Source: Roseiconus nitratireducens
GTDB taxonomy: Bacteria > Planctomycetota > Planctomycetia > Pirellulales > Pirellulaceae
Direction: 5' to 3'
DNA: 51,521 nt
NCBI RefSeq assembly: GCF_008629675.1
Contig: NZ_VWOX01000028.1
Span: forward strand, 1-51,521
Shown here: piece by piece, positions 8,304 through 15,968 of the stretch
How positions within the stretch are numbered: the stretch's first letter is position 1
Layout of the letters: each line of letters begins with the position of its first letter
Position numbers and translations under genes: made by a program
The notes under the pieces: generated by a model
Databases searched by the model: none
What the model was told of the DNA's origin: nothing
What the model saw: the letters and a program-made list of their open reading frames with translations, nothing else

Positions 8304-8717
8304 CTAGAATTTCACAAGTTCAAAGTACGCAACACTGACGTCTTCATCGATCCAGACGACGATTGATGGATCTGTATCCCCGTTGGAGAAAGCGTCAAGT
8401 TGAGCCGTCGGATGAAACCAATGAGGGACTGAACTCGACGAAAGCCGGCTTGGCGTTGGGTCGGGTTTCAGGACATGTCTGCGAATGATCGCATCGACGT
8501 CGGATCGATCAGTGAACGCAAAGCGAAAGTGGTGTGAATAGTCGATTCCCTGAAACGTGAAGTGTTGGATGTCAGTGAAATCGTCTGCATCTACTTCAAT
8601 CACGCTTTGCCACCACTCGTCCACGCTTTGCCGGTGAAGCGGCCCGCATCCGGCCGTCGCAAAGGCAAGCACCGCGGTTACAAAGATGCACTTAGCTTGC
8701 GAGTTACCTAGACCCAT
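8304..8717 (-). CDS. lipoprotein of unknown function (cassette gene)
   Basis: I use ATG 8717 (MGLGNSQAKCIFVTAVLAFA), 11 bp from the upstream attC-like site; the longer reading to 8786 is encoded by that site. The signal ends in a good lipobox, FATAGC, so the 137-residue protein is probably lipid-anchored through the cysteine near residue 24. The mature part has no recognised domain; it contains HHFRFAFTDRSDVDAIIRRH and an acidic C-terminal half. Confidence 0.65.
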   Translation of the reverse strand: MGLGNSQAKCIFVTAVLAFATAGCGPLHRQSVDEWWQSVIEVDADDFTDIQHFTFQGIDYSHHFRFAFTDRSDVDAIIRRHVLKPDPTPSRLSSSSVPHWFHPTAQLDAFSNGDTDPSIVVWIDEDVSVAYFELVKF

Positions 8718-8727
8718 CAATACTGTC

Positions 8728-8827
8728 GACGAACGTTGGACATCGCCGAGGATGCGAAGAGAGGAAGATAGATTGTCCATTGGCAAAACACCCGACCTCG
8801 CGACTCGGGTGCCTTGCTTGGTGCGCC
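8728..8827 (-). repeat. attC-like integron recombination site, divergent
   Basis: The left core is GACGAACGTTGGACATCGCC; its block GGACATC.CCGAG..GCG reappears inverted in the right arm (CGCGACTCGGGTGCC). About 100 bp. It resembles the site at 4439 more than the 90-bp class. Confidence 0.5.
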
Positions 8828-8831
8828 GATT

Positions 8832-9359
8832 TCAAGGACCTGGACGCATCGATGAGGGGAACGGTCCGTGAATCTGCCGAACAGACGGTTCAGCATCAAA
8901 CTGGCCAGTTACGAATGTCAGTCGCCCCTCACTATCGGTCTTTAGAAAAAGCACGAAATCGTTCGGCACCCGCATCATCCACGATCCGTGCTTGTCGCTC
9001 TGGCGAATCTCATTGTCTTCAGCTTTTGGAAACCGAACGAGCAACGGTCCGTTACCGACACCGGGAGAATCTGGTTTGTATTTGTAATGGCAAAGCTCCA
9101 GCGTCTCGCCTTCGTGCCGCCCCTTGAGAACAGCAAGCACTTGGAACTTCGTGAATATCGGAGTGAGATAATCTCTCGCGGGCTCAACCGGAACGATTGC
9201 GTCGTTTCTGACCGGATCTCGCGTACCAAGCGAATGAACGATCACGACGAGGTCGGACTGTTCCATCAGTTGCGCGTAAGACAAAGCCGGAACGCCGCGC
9301 CCAAAAGCTAGAATTGGGCCCGCCAGCATCACGAACAGCGTTAGAAACACAATTCTCAT
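8832..9359 (-). CDS. secreted hypothetical protein (cassette gene)
   Basis: Starting at ATG 9359 (MRIVFLTLFVMLAGPILAFG) gives a clean signal peptide and 175 residues; ATG 9374 would place the start two bases from an attC-like core. The mature part contains ALSYAQLMEQSDLVVIVHSLGTRD, PIFTKFQVLAVLKGRHEGETLELCHY and DFVLFLKTDSEGRLTFVTGQFD. This pattern (exported, 'SDLVVIG...', then 'VLKG', then 'YLLFLK') occurs in many unnamed bacterial secreted proteins. I know no function. Confidence 0.7.
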   Translation of the reverse strand: MRIVFLTLFVMLAGPILAFGRGVPALSYAQLMEQSDLVVIVHSLGTRDPVRNDAIVPVEPARDYLTPIFTKFQVLAVLKGRHEGETLELCHYKYKPDSPGVGNGPLLVRFPKAEDNEIRQSDKHGSWMMRVPNDFVLFLKTDSEGRLTFVTGQFDAEPSVRQIHGPFPSSMRPGP

Positions 9360-9710
9360 TTTGCAGTCTTTCATCGGCGAACGACACGATCCCGTGCGAA
9401 AGCCTTGTTCTCCCGGGTTTCACCTTCGGTACCGTGGGCGGCACCACCTGTTCTCGGTAATTGAGCGACCTGTTCTCACCGAAAGGCCGAATTGCGATGG
9501 AGGCATTCTCGCCGGTGGGATGTACCGGGTCAAGTTTTGGGGGTCCTGCCGTCCACCTACCTGCTGAAACGATGCACGACATCGGGTCCGGAAGCTAGCA
9601 ACGCACCGAATGTTTCCGCCACCGGAGTTTGCCAACCGCCCGGAATTCGCCGATCTGAGCGATCAATAGGTTGCGGCGTTCATGTGTGTTCAAGAAACTT
9701 GAACGTCAAT
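9360..9710. other. 351-bp gap with attC-like half site and a dispersed repeat
   Basis: Next to the gene start, GGCGAACGACACGATCCCGTG (9376 on) looks like the left arm of a cassette site without a right partner. From 9502 a roughly 50-bp sequence recurs at 43450 (see repeat entry). Further right, TTTGCCAACCGCCCGGAATTC (9630-9650) is loosely echoed near 10012-10045. I see no gene. Confidence 0.4.
9502..9551 (+). repeat. dispersed repeat, copy 1 (copy 2 at 43450-43499)
   Basis: Fifty bases starting GGCATTCTCGCCGGTGGGA and containing ACCGGGTCAAGTTTTGGG match 43450-43499 with about six differences. A weaker match continues for another 45 bases (CCTGC...ATGCAC.AC). Neither copy lies in a convincing gene. 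Confidence 0.6.
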
Positions 9711-9917
9711 CTAAATCACACCTCCATGAGTGCGATACTGCGGTGCCCCAGGTTGCTGATTAGTGGTGAAAACCTCGATCACAAACTCTGCGACCGGAGG
9801 TCCAAACAAACCTGCCGCTGCACCGAGTAGCAAAGCTGAAATGAGAAGCGTTCGCAGGCTGAACTGACGCCAATTCTTAGGAGATGGTCGCGCGTCGCTA
9901 GATTGAGAGGCATTCAT
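9711..9917 (-). CDS. small membrane protein of the planctomycete 'FSLRTLL' type
   Basis: A 68-residue protein: a polar N-terminus (MNASQSSDARPSPKNWR), then QFSLRTLLISALLLGAAAG, one membrane helix at about residues 20-41, and a short outside tail. Planctomycetes have hundreds of short proteins with this 'RRWFQFSLRTLL' start, of unknown role. Only the N-terminal signature supports the call. Confidence 0.55.
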   Translation of the reverse strand: MNASQSSDARPSPKNWRQFSLRTLLISALLLGAAAGLFGPPVAEFVIEVFTTNQQPGAPQYRTHGGVI

Positions 9918-10122
9918 GAATGTGGTCCCAAAGGTGGTTGACCATAGCTTCGAATTGCGATAGCCGTTTCATCGACCGGACCAAGTCCGTGCGGTCCTCC
10001 CTGCTGTCGGCCACCGGACCGTGCCGAATTCGCAAACTTGGCGATACGTCTCGTTTGTTGAGTCCTAAGAACGCATGCTACAGCGTTTGCACCGAGGTCT
10101 CGCCCGGGTGAATCTGTTGTTG

Positions 10123-11523
10123 CTACTCGTCGCAAGGATTCTTTATTGAGTTCATTGCTTCATCGATGAGCTCTTGGTACCGCGGGCTGCTTTGCCTCGC
10201 ATTGAACCTTTGCAGCTCTGGGTCCCAGACGATTGGATTCGACCGCGTCTCCTTCAGTAGGCGAGCCCAAAGATCTTCGGGTATTTCCGGTCCCGCGTAG
10301 TGGGGTTGTTCAGGGTTTACGGGTAAGCCGACCATCGCCAGGGCTTGCCGACGGATGTAGTTGATTTGAACCGGGCCAGTGAATGGCCCTTCAGTCTTGT
10401 CGGTGATAGCCTTGATGAACGGTGCGGCGAGGAGTCTTTCGGCAGCGGTCAATGGATCAACTTGCGGTTCAAATGACTGATCGCGAATTCGCCCGTGCTC
10501 CTCAATCCATTTGGAGAAACGATCGAGCGGCGGAAGCATTCCCGAAAAACCATACCCGCGCCGTCCCGATACGAACGGGATGCCGCACGAGAACATGACG
10601 GATCCATTGGGCCATTGAGTCTTAAGAGCTTCGCCATCTACGCTCGGTCCGAATTCAAACAGGCAAATATAACTTGGCGGATGAGGGCCTCCCGCTTTGG
10701 GTTCGAATACCAAGTGCGTGATCATTCCGACCACGCGTTCGTCGTCTAAATCGCTGGCCTGCCGTTCACGATCGCCTAATCGGCCTTTAATGAAGGCATT
10801 GATGGCATCGAGCGCCGTGTCCCTGCCTGCTCGTTGCAAGGATAGTGCGGTCCGAAGCAGCTGAGTTCCATCGAGATCGTCTTCGGGCCAACGGCGCAAT
10901 CGATTTAGTTCGCGAGTCGCCAGAGCCACCTGTGGTGCCGGAGGAAGTTCCAACATTGCGACGCTTGATGAAATGGCAGGCCGATCGTTTCTGCGGAAAA
11001 CCCATCGTTCTCGGCCACTCATACCAATGCGGGCAGACGCGATGGCGACTTGCACGCTCCCGGTGCTGTCGAAAGGTAGGTTCGTTTCCCAAATATCGGC
11101 CGACCCCTCGAATTTACCATGCTCGTCGCTAAATCCGTCGACCATCATGGTCTCGTCGTAAATCGCCTTCGTTGACCAGTCGAGACGCTTCTCGTGTTGT
11201 CGCGCAAGGTAAATCGCAAACGGTTGGTTGCAGAGCGGTCTTACTTTGCCGGTAGCGTCGACATGAATCAACTTACCAGCGAGGATCAGTTTATTTCCAA
11301 GCGAATCAGTCTTTATCGAAGACCAGCGAACCTTCACCTCCTGCTTCTCGAGATGATCAGGAAACGGAGCTGGCACTGTCTCGTGATCGTCAATCGAGTG
11401 ACTCCGTGTTTCTAGTCCAGTTTCACCATCGATGGACATCGAGCTGCCGCCCGAGTATGCCGCGGAGCCAGTCAAGCAGATAGCAAGGCACAGGGGAATC
11501 CCCGTGAATATTTGCGCGTTCAT
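10123..11523 (-). CDS. secreted hypothetical protein, about 466 residues
   Basis: I choose ATG 11523 (MNAQIFTGIPLCLAICLTGS) because it begins a signal peptide; the longer reading to 11673 adds 50 residues in front of it. ATG 11535 is also possible. The mature protein has an Arg/Asp-rich central stretch (ELNRLRRWPEDDLDGTQLLRTAL, RLGDRERQASDLDDERVVGM) and a region reading PHPPSYICLFEFGPSVDGEALKTQWPNGSVMFSCG. I recognise no domain. It is on the same strand as the cassette row but no clear attC-like site borders it. Confidence 0.65.
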   Translation of the reverse strand: MNAQIFTGIPLCLAICLTGSAAYSGGSSMSIDGETGLETRSHSIDDHETVPAPFPDHLEKQEVKVRWSSIKTDSLGNKLILAGKLIHVDATGKVRPLCNQPFAIYLARQHEKRLDWSTKAIYDETMMVDGFSDEHGKFEGSADIWETNLPFDSTGSVQVAIASARIGMSGRERWVFRRNDRPAISSSVAMLELPPAPQVALATRELNRLRRWPEDDLDGTQLLRTALSLQRAGRDTALDAINAFIKGRLGDRERQASDLDDERVVGMITHLVFEPKAGGPHPPSYICLFEFGPSVDGEALKTQWPNGSVMFSCGIPFVSGRRGYGFSGMLPPLDRFSKWIEEHGRIRDQSFEPQVDPLTAAERLLAAPFIKAITDKTEGPFTGPVQINYIRRQALAMVGLPVNPEQPHYAGPEIPEDLWARLLKETRSNPIVWDPELQRFNARQSSPRYQELIDEAMNSIKNPCDE

Positions 11524-11887
11524 CGCCACCCCCATCGACTTCAAATTTGCACGTCGAAACTCATTGAGCTTGTTAATTGTTTCCGTGAGGTTTGAATGAT
11601 TCACGAGAACTCTCCGGTGGCCGACCCCAACTTCAAATTGTTCGATCGTCGTGCACGCACCGGTTTCATCCACTTGAGAACCGGAAGCCTGGTGCTAGTT
11701 GACGCTTCGGAGTCGGCTACCGGAACACCGCAAGAGATGGCAGAAAAGTGCTGCGGGTGCCGACATCGATGAGCGAATGGCAATACCAGGACCGACCCCA
11801 ACTTGCCCAACCGACGTCTCGAACAATCTGTAATGACGTGTGATTGGCACCTGACTCGGACCTTAGAATACGCGATCACAAAACGAC
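11524..11887. other. 364-bp gap, no gene seen
   Basis: Both strands hold only short frames with no start-site support. The stretch contains ACCGGAAGCC and TACCGGAACACC words, and a GACCCCAACTT word occurs twice (about 11625 and 11795), so a small direct repeat or decayed cassette end is possible. Confidence 0.3.
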
Positions 11888-12844
11888 CTACAAACCTTCT
11901 TTCTGATGTCGCCCTAGTTGCTCAAACAGCTTCCCGTCAATTCCGTAGTCAACAAACCTGATTGAACCGTCGCCCATCAACATCAAGGCCCCGGACGGAT
12001 GCATGCTTCCGTATCCAACTTCGCCGCGCTTCGAGCTCGTCCAGTCATCGCGGACGCCAAGCTTCAGTGAACGCAGTGCATCCGGATCTGCCCAAGGAGC
12101 AAATGCCGCATTTACATCGCCTGCGAAGATCGTGTTGCCTAGACTGTCAAAGTCATTGAAACGGAAAATGGAATTGCTGCCAAATACATCGGGGTTCCCT
12201 GCCCTGTGGCTCAGACCGAATCCGTCGGGTGACCAGATGGGATTTCCCTGTGATGGACAAATGGCTTCGTAAAAGACGGTTCGGAAGTTGTCCGCGTTTT
12301 CAGGGGAATTCCACGGCTTAGAATCATCGATGTCAGGCCGTTGGTAAAGCATGTAAGATCCCACTGAAAACAGCCAACTTTGGTCGCGGGACTCTGACAC
12401 GGTATTTGGACGATAAGTCGACAAGTCGCTGTCTCGAACTGCTTGGGTCTTACTGACGAACATTGCTTCGGGCGATGTGATCAGCCACCCAATTTGGTGT
12501 GTAACGCCAGCTACCCCGATGCCAACAACGAATAGCATCATGCACAACAAGACAAGTGAAACGCTTGATCGGAGTCTCCAGCGAATCTGTGCATCGGATG
12601 GTCGCTTCGCATTGATCTCGAACACCAGCCACCGAAGTAGATAGTAGCTACACCCAACAGCAATACCAAAGCTGCAGACGAAAACGGCAACCCCTCCCGG
12701 TTGCACTTCGACTTGCGGCAATTCGCTGAAGGCAAAAGAAAGCCAACCTGTTAGAAGTGTGCTGGAAACCGGAGCGGGAACACACAGAAAACCGATCAGC
12801 ACAATGACACAAACCACCAATGCCCCTTTCAATCGTCGAGTCAT
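11888..12844 (-). CDS. membrane protein with H-X9-DG (DUF1559-like) C-terminus
   Basis: A 318-residue protein with three hydrophobic segments (about residues 8-26, 50-75 and 93-118) and a soluble C-terminal domain. Near residue 281 it has HPSGALMLMGDGSIRFVDYG, the H-X9-DG motif that closes the DUF1559 prepilin-like proteins so abundant in planctomycetes, but the usual pilin-like N-terminus is absent. Function unknown. Its start overlaps the stop of the 12841-13236 gene by four bases (ATGA), so the two are translated together. Confidence 0.65.
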   Translation of the reverse strand: MTRRLKGALVVCVIVLIGFLCVPAPVSSTLLTGWLSFAFSELPQVEVQPGGVAVFVCSFGIAVGCSYYLLRWLVFEINAKRPSDAQIRWRLRSSVSLVLLCMMLFVVGIGVAGVTHQIGWLITSPEAMFVSKTQAVRDSDLSTYRPNTVSESRDQSWLFSVGSYMLYQRPDIDDSKPWNSPENADNFRTVFYEAICPSQGNPIWSPDGFGLSHRAGNPDVFGSNSIFRFNDFDSLGNTIFAGDVNAAFAPWADPDALRSLKLGVRDDWTSSKRGEVGYGSMHPSGALMLMGDGSIRFVDYGIDGKLFEQLGRHQKEGL

Positions 12845-13236
12845 TGCTCATTCTCCAGAGTATAGGTAATGCCATCTTTCTTCCATGCTCCCGGCGTGAG
12901 CAACTCGCGAGCTCCCGAGACCATCGTCAGCACGAGGACGAACAAGGCTCCCCATAACAAGACAACCGCGACCGCCTTCGACCAGGAAAGATGCGGCAGC
13001 CAACCTGAGTCCTTGGCAATAACGTTCCAAAGCAATTTCACAGCCACGGACGCAGCACAGATTCCCGCCACGAAGAACGAAATTGATCGCAATCTCGCTT
13101 CGGCCGGACCGGAGAGCCGCAGGAGCGTATCAATGTCTTCCGGCAATGCCCCAGGCATCCCGGCAGGAGCGGGCGATGCAGCAAGAACACAACAAGAAAA
13201 GAGTAGGAGAAGTTGCTTTGCTAATCGCATTTGCAA
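12841..13236 (-). CDS. small membrane protein, operon partner of the 11888-12844 gene
   Basis: A 131-residue protein starting MQMRLAKQLLLLFSCCVLAA, with signal-like first helix, a polar segment (GMPGALPEDIDTLLRLSGPAEARLRSI), and two further helices at about residues 52-73 and 86-105. No family is recognised. The overlap ATGA with the following gene points to one operon, and both products being membrane proteins suggests they act together. Confidence 0.65.
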   Translation of the reverse strand: MQMRLAKQLLLLFSCCVLAASPAPAGMPGALPEDIDTLLRLSGPAEARLRSISFFVAGICAASVAVKLLWNVIAKDSGWLPHLSWSKAVAVVLLWGALFVLVLTMVSGARELLTPGAWKKDGITYTLENEQ

Positions 13237-13446
13237 TCAGTCCCGCCCATGCAGAACAAAAAGTTGAACCTGATAGAAAGAGTTGCGCCGGACGTTCTTT
13301 ATCGCCGCGACAGATTGTAGCACGATCGAGCTAGTGATGGCGCGAGGTAACACCCGCCTAATTACCGAAGCGACGAAACTGCCCCCTTCCAACTGGCTCC
13401 GGTTTCATCGACCGGAAATTCATTCACACGCGAACTTCCGCCGGCA

Positions 13447-13731
13447 TCAGGGGCACTCGCCCTCGATTCCGTGCTGCAGAGCCATGAAGGCCGAGGGTTG
13501 TTTGCCTGGCTCGATCTCAACGGATGTAAAGAGAACGTGACCTGCAAGCTCGTTATCCAGTTCGGCCACGAGAGAGAGGATCGGTTCCCCGGTTGGGTCA
13601 TCGAGCGTTTCGTCAACAAGGCCGGAAATCACTGGTCCCTCGTCGTCGCCAAACGCACTGCGATGAACGGCAAGGATCGAGTCGCGACCAGGATCTCTTG
13701 AGACTCGTATTTGGACGACGTTCAAGTTCAT
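13447..13731 (-). pseudogene. N-terminal fragment of a GNAT acetyltransferase (YhbS-like)
   Basis: The 94-residue frame begins MNLNVVQIRVSRDPGRDSIL and reads through AVHRSAFGDDEGPVISGLVDE and SLVAELDNELAGHVLFTSVE, which is the first half of a YhbS-type N-acetyltransferase. The part that should follow, including the acetyl-CoA binding Q/RxxGxG/A loop, is missing: the frame ends in MALQHGIEGECP. So this is about half a gene. The break could be a recombination point of the adjacent cassette row. Confidence 0.65.
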
Positions 13732-13812
13732 TGCTCATGTTCAGAAACAAGTAGGCTTCGCTATATTCCGGTGGTGCAGGGAATTCAAATTCTACGCGTT
13801 TAATCAGAACTC

Positions 13813-14280
13813 ATGAGTGAACTCCGCAGTTTGCAATTCGAGACTCTCGATTCGGCCGTCGATGATGCTCGCCAGCTGTTGGTGGCTGGCTACGTCCGTC
13901 ATGGGAACTGGTCGCTTGGACAGATCTGTCGGCATTTGGTTCTGGTTCAGGATCCGAGTATCGATGGCTATCCGATTTGGATGTCGCTGTTTGCTCCGCT
14001 GCGTCCATTGATGCGGCGATGGCTGTTGCCAAAAGTGCTGGCGCCAGACTCACCTCGCGGTATCCGGACTGCTCCGATGTTCGTGCCGCCGGACAGCTTG
14101 GACGATGCAGCTGAGGTGGAAGCGTTCTCTGCCAGCGTCGAGCGTCTGATCAATCACTCCGGCGAATTCGCTCCGCATCCCGCGTTCGGCCGAATGCCTC
14201 GTGACAAGATTCTCGCAATTCACACGGCACATGCCGCTCATCATCTGAGGTTCCTATGCAGCGGAAACGCAACAGATTGA
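13813..14280 (+). CDS. DUF1569 (DinB-like) protein
   Basis: A 155-residue protein whose signatures are the early SLGQICRHLVLVQDPSIDGYP and the C-terminal HTAHAAHHLRFL; these histidines form the metal site of the DinB/DUF1569 four-helix fold. Members are putative metal-dependent transferases related to mycothiol or bacillithiol enzymes, with unproven substrates. It is the first + strand gene after the leftward row and precedes the tRNA island by about 500 bp. Confidence 0.85.
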   Translation: MSELRSLQFETLDSAVDDARQLLVAGYVRHGNWSLGQICRHLVLVQDPSIDGYPIWMSLFAPLRPLMRRWLLPKVLAPDSPRGIRTAPMFVPPDSLDDAAEVEAFSASVERLINHSGEFAPHPAFGRMPRDKILAIHTAHAAHHLRFLCSGNATD

Positions 14281-14638
14281 GTTACCAGCCAAGAAAACGA
14301 GAAATGCGCGAGTACAGTTGCACCGCCGGATTCGTTTGACTCTTGTGCGAAAACATGGAGGAGTTTTTCTGAGAAGCTGAAACAATCTCCGATCCTGGCG
14401 CATCTACCTTTGCGAAAGCGAAATTTTTCGCGAACCATGCCAGACAATTGGCGTCTATTACCCCAGAACCTAACAAGTCACAACCCAGAGAAGCGAGCAA
14501 GAGCTTTCTGATGTTTACGAAACAGCAATCAAGTCGACTCGAACGGATACACGAAGGGAATACCTTCGGCGATAGCGATTTACGTTATCAGCCCGGTAAT
14601 GCCCCGGCCCAGTATCAATCGACTCTGGGATTGCTCAT
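14281..14638. other. 358-bp gap upstream of the tRNA island, no gene seen
   Basis: Only weak frames occur. A small palindrome GCGAAATTTTTCGC lies at 14417-14430 and a hairpin CGAAGGGAATACCTTCG at 14552-14568. A leader RNA ending in the terminator at 14675 is possible. Confidence 0.3.
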
Positions 14639-14674
14639 GTGACACTCGCTTTTCAAGCGAATCGCTTTCTTATG

Positions 14675-14709
14675 AAGGCTCGGTGTCACGCAGGCATCGA
14701 GCCTTTTTT
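14675..14709 (+). terminator. rho-independent terminator before the tRNA island
   Basis: AAGGCTCG (14675-14682) pairs with CGAGCCTT (14698-14705) and is followed by a T run to 14709. The loop contains GTGTCAC (14683-14689), which is exactly complementary to GTGACAC at 14639-14645. The two pairings exclude each other in part, so an attenuator is possible, or simply the end of the 13813 transcript. Confidence 0.65.
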
Positions 14710-14730
14710 CATTAGATATTTAGCTGTTGA

Positions 14731-14782
14731 GGCGGTAGGTGTTTAGAAACCTACAGCCTAAACACCTAATGCCTAAACCCCT
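14731..14782 (+). repeat. iterated-word inverted repeat
   Basis: TAGGTGTTTAG is followed nine bases later by GCCTAAACACCTA and then GCCTAAACCCC. The word CCTAAAC/GTTTAGG is repeated within and across the arms, forming a hairpin of about 11 bp. It lies six bases before the first tRNA. Confidence 0.55.
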
Positions 14783-14787
14783 ATCGC

Positions 14788-14859
14788 GGGCTGGTAGCTG
14801 AGATGGTCTAGCGGCGGTTTGAAGCACCGCAGACGAGGATTCGAGCGCCTCCCGGCCCA
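14788..14859 (+). tRNA. tRNA-Phe(GAA)
   Basis: Seven-pair acceptor stem (GGGCTGG with CCGGCCC), anticodon stem GCGGT/ACCGC and loop TTGAAGC. The T-stem has an A-G mismatch next to the loop. The discriminator A is followed by CTT, not CCA. First tRNA of the island. Confidence 0.85.
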
Positions 14860-14910
14860 CTTGCGCTGAAAGTACGCGCACACCGATCTTTGGCAATTTG
14901 AACAACAAAT

Positions 14911-15546
14911 CGTCCGTGATGTCGCCCGGACGTTAAACCGATCTGCCCCGGTATGGGCGTTCGGCTCTCGCAAGAGAGATAGACGAAAGGCTGTCTGGGA
15001 AGCGGCGTTCATCCGTCGCCAGCCCCAGCGATGAAGCCGGTGGATAACCGTGTGGGAACGGGACGCCACCAAGTAACTGATGGTAAGAGTCGCTGTCCCA
15101 TCAGCGGAGTGCTGCCTGAAAGACCACGGATTCAGTACGGCTATCGTGGAACGTGCCAACACGCTTCGTAAGCGTGGGACACCAAGTGTCCGGGAAGTTG
15201 CCGACTCCTTCGGGAGAGGGCAACAAGCCGCGCGTGTGACAGAGTTGAAGTGCCTACATCGGTCGCCGAAAGGTGATCGAGCTGCCCGAAAGGGGATCAG
15301 TGGACTACTTCCCGGAGTAGAAAGCTGGTCGAGCGAGGTGCGAGTGTCCGACGGGATGCTCAAACCTAACCCAGAAGACTCGTTGCACTACTGCCTGCTG
15401 TTGGGCGATGGAGACATCAACAACAGGGGTGAAGGTGATGAAGCGTTTAACACGCGCGTGTGCAGACCTCGAGGAGCCGGAAGGCGTTGATTCGAGGGCC
15501 ATCACCGAGTCGGAATAGAGCTTGCGCTAAAGCCGACTCAATTTTT
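14911..15546 (+). ncRNA. large structured RNA candidate inside the tRNA island (GOLLD/ROOL-like class?)
   Basis: No reading frame here looks coding, but hairpins are dense: CGTCCG..CGGACG (14911-14932), CTCTC-GCAA-GAGAG, AGAC..GTCT, GGGAC..GTCCC with inner pairs, CCACG..CGTGG, CACGCTT..AAGCGTG, GGACAC..GTGTCC, GTTGCC plus CTCC-TTCG-GGAG (15197-15224), GTCGCC-GAAA-GGTGAT, CCC-GAAA-GGG, and CTGTTG..CAACAG. GNRA and UUCG loops recur. A tRNA-sized element with a perfect 7-bp end stem (GGTGATG/CATCACC, 15434-15506) comes just before a terminator hairpin (15507-15539) and T run. About 640 nt, directly abutting tRNA-Pro. GOLLD and ROOL RNAs are large ornate RNAs known near tRNA genes; a degenerate group II intron is the main alternative. 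Family is not proven. Confidence 0.55.
15507..15546 (+). terminator. terminator hairpin closing the structured RNA
   Basis: GAGTCGG (15507-15513) pairs with CCGACTC (15533-15539), an inner AG/CT pair tightens the loop, and AATTTTT follows. The T run ends exactly one base before tRNA-Pro, so termination here would separate the upstream RNA from the following tRNAs, or it may act as a processing barrier. Confidence 0.65.
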
Positions 15547-15619
15547 CGGATACAGGTGCAGATGGAAGCACGCCTGCTTTGGGAGCAGGAGGGTCTCGGT
15601 TCGACTCCGAGGTGTCCGA
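15547..15619 (+). tRNA. tRNA-Pro(TGG)
   Basis: Acceptor CGGATAC/GTGTCCG starts with the C1-G72 pair typical of proline tRNAs. Anticodon arm CCTGC-TTTGGGA-GCAGG, T-arm CTCGG-TTCGACT-CCGAG. Discriminator A then CTT. Confidence 0.9.
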
Positions 15620-15637
15620 CTTGGAAAGAAACAACAT

Positions 15638-15709
15638 GGTAGTCGAGGGCTGGTTGTCCAGGCCTTGCTGATAACGAGGTTGTGCCGAGTTCGATCCTCG
15701 GGGCTACCA
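15638..15709 (+). tRNA. tRNA-Ile(GAT)
   Basis: Acceptor GGTAGTC/GGCTACC; anticodon arm CCTTG-CTGATAA-CGAGG; T-arm CCGAG-TTCGATC-CTCGG. Discriminator A then CTT. An 18-bp A-rich spacer separates it from tRNA-Pro. Confidence 0.9.
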
Positions 15710-15740
15710 CTTGCGACAGATGACACGAAGGAGAAACACG

Positions 15741-15794
15741 ATGCTGCTGCGATTGAAACGCATACCCCAAATCGATCTTGGGGTTGTGGTGTAA
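15741..15794 (+). CDS. possible 17-residue micropeptide overlapping tRNA-Lys
   Basis: ATG at 15741 is preceded seven bases upstream by AAGGAG (15728-15733), and the frame encodes MLLRLKRIPQIDLGVVV before TAA. The last five codons lie inside the 5' part of tRNA-Lys(TTT). Such a strong ribosome site in a tRNA spacer is unusual, but a 17-codon frame alone proves little. Confidence 0.25.
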   Translation: MLLRLKRIPQIDLGVVV

Positions 15795-15852
15795 CTGGCA
15801 GCATGACGGACTTTTAATCCGTTCGGCGAGAGTTCGAATCTCTCCGGCCCCA
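15780..15852 (+). tRNA. tRNA-Lys(TTT)
   Basis: Acceptor GGGGTTG/CGGCCCC with two G-T pairs, anticodon arm ACGGA-CTTTTAA-TCCGT, T-arm GAGAG-TTCGAAT-CTCTC. Discriminator A then CTT. Confidence 0.9.
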
Positions 15853-15864
15853 CTTGCTACGCAT

Positions 15865-15937
15865 CGGCGTGTAGCTCAGGGGTGAGAGCGGCGTCCTTAT
15901 AAGGCGACGGTCGCGGGTTCAATTCCCGCCACGCCGA
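15865..15937 (+). tRNA. tRNA-Ile(TAT)
   Basis: Acceptor CGGCGTG/CACGCCG; D-arm GCTC..GAGC; anticodon loop CTTATAA with anticodon UAU; T-arm GCGGG-TTCAATT-CCCGC. One G-A mismatch at the top of the anticodon stem. UAU reads AUA directly; most bacteria use a lysidine-modified CAU tRNA instead. Discriminator A then CTG. Confidence 0.88.
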
Positions 15938-15968
15938 CTGAATCGAAACAACGACAACGAAACAATTT

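Noticed and set aside
731..8827. CRISPR array or ordinary dispersed repeats to explain the regular dyads
   Set aside because: The elements are about 90 bp, differ in sequence, keep only dyad symmetry and cores, and enclose genes rather than short spacers.
9492..9830. Rightward 112-codon frame over the dispersed repeat
   Set aside because: The same words appear in another frame at 43062-43634, but no start signal is seen and the sequence lies in a non-coding gap; better explained as a repeated DNA sequence.
9914..10135. Leftward 73-codon frame next to the small membrane protein gene
   Set aside because: Composition and lack of a ribosome site are poor, and it lies in repetitive gap sequence.
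14773..15505. Long reading frames on both strands over 14773-15490 (e.g. a 196-codon leftward frame)
   Set aside because: They overlap a tRNA and dense RNA hairpins, have no ribosome sites and no protein-like pattern, so I read the region as structured RNA.
14911..15546. Group II intron
   Set aside because: GNRA loops and a GTG near the start recall domain I, but I cannot find the conserved domain V (GAGCCG..GAAA..CGGTTC type) nor a reverse transcriptase. Kept only as an alternative for the structured RNA.
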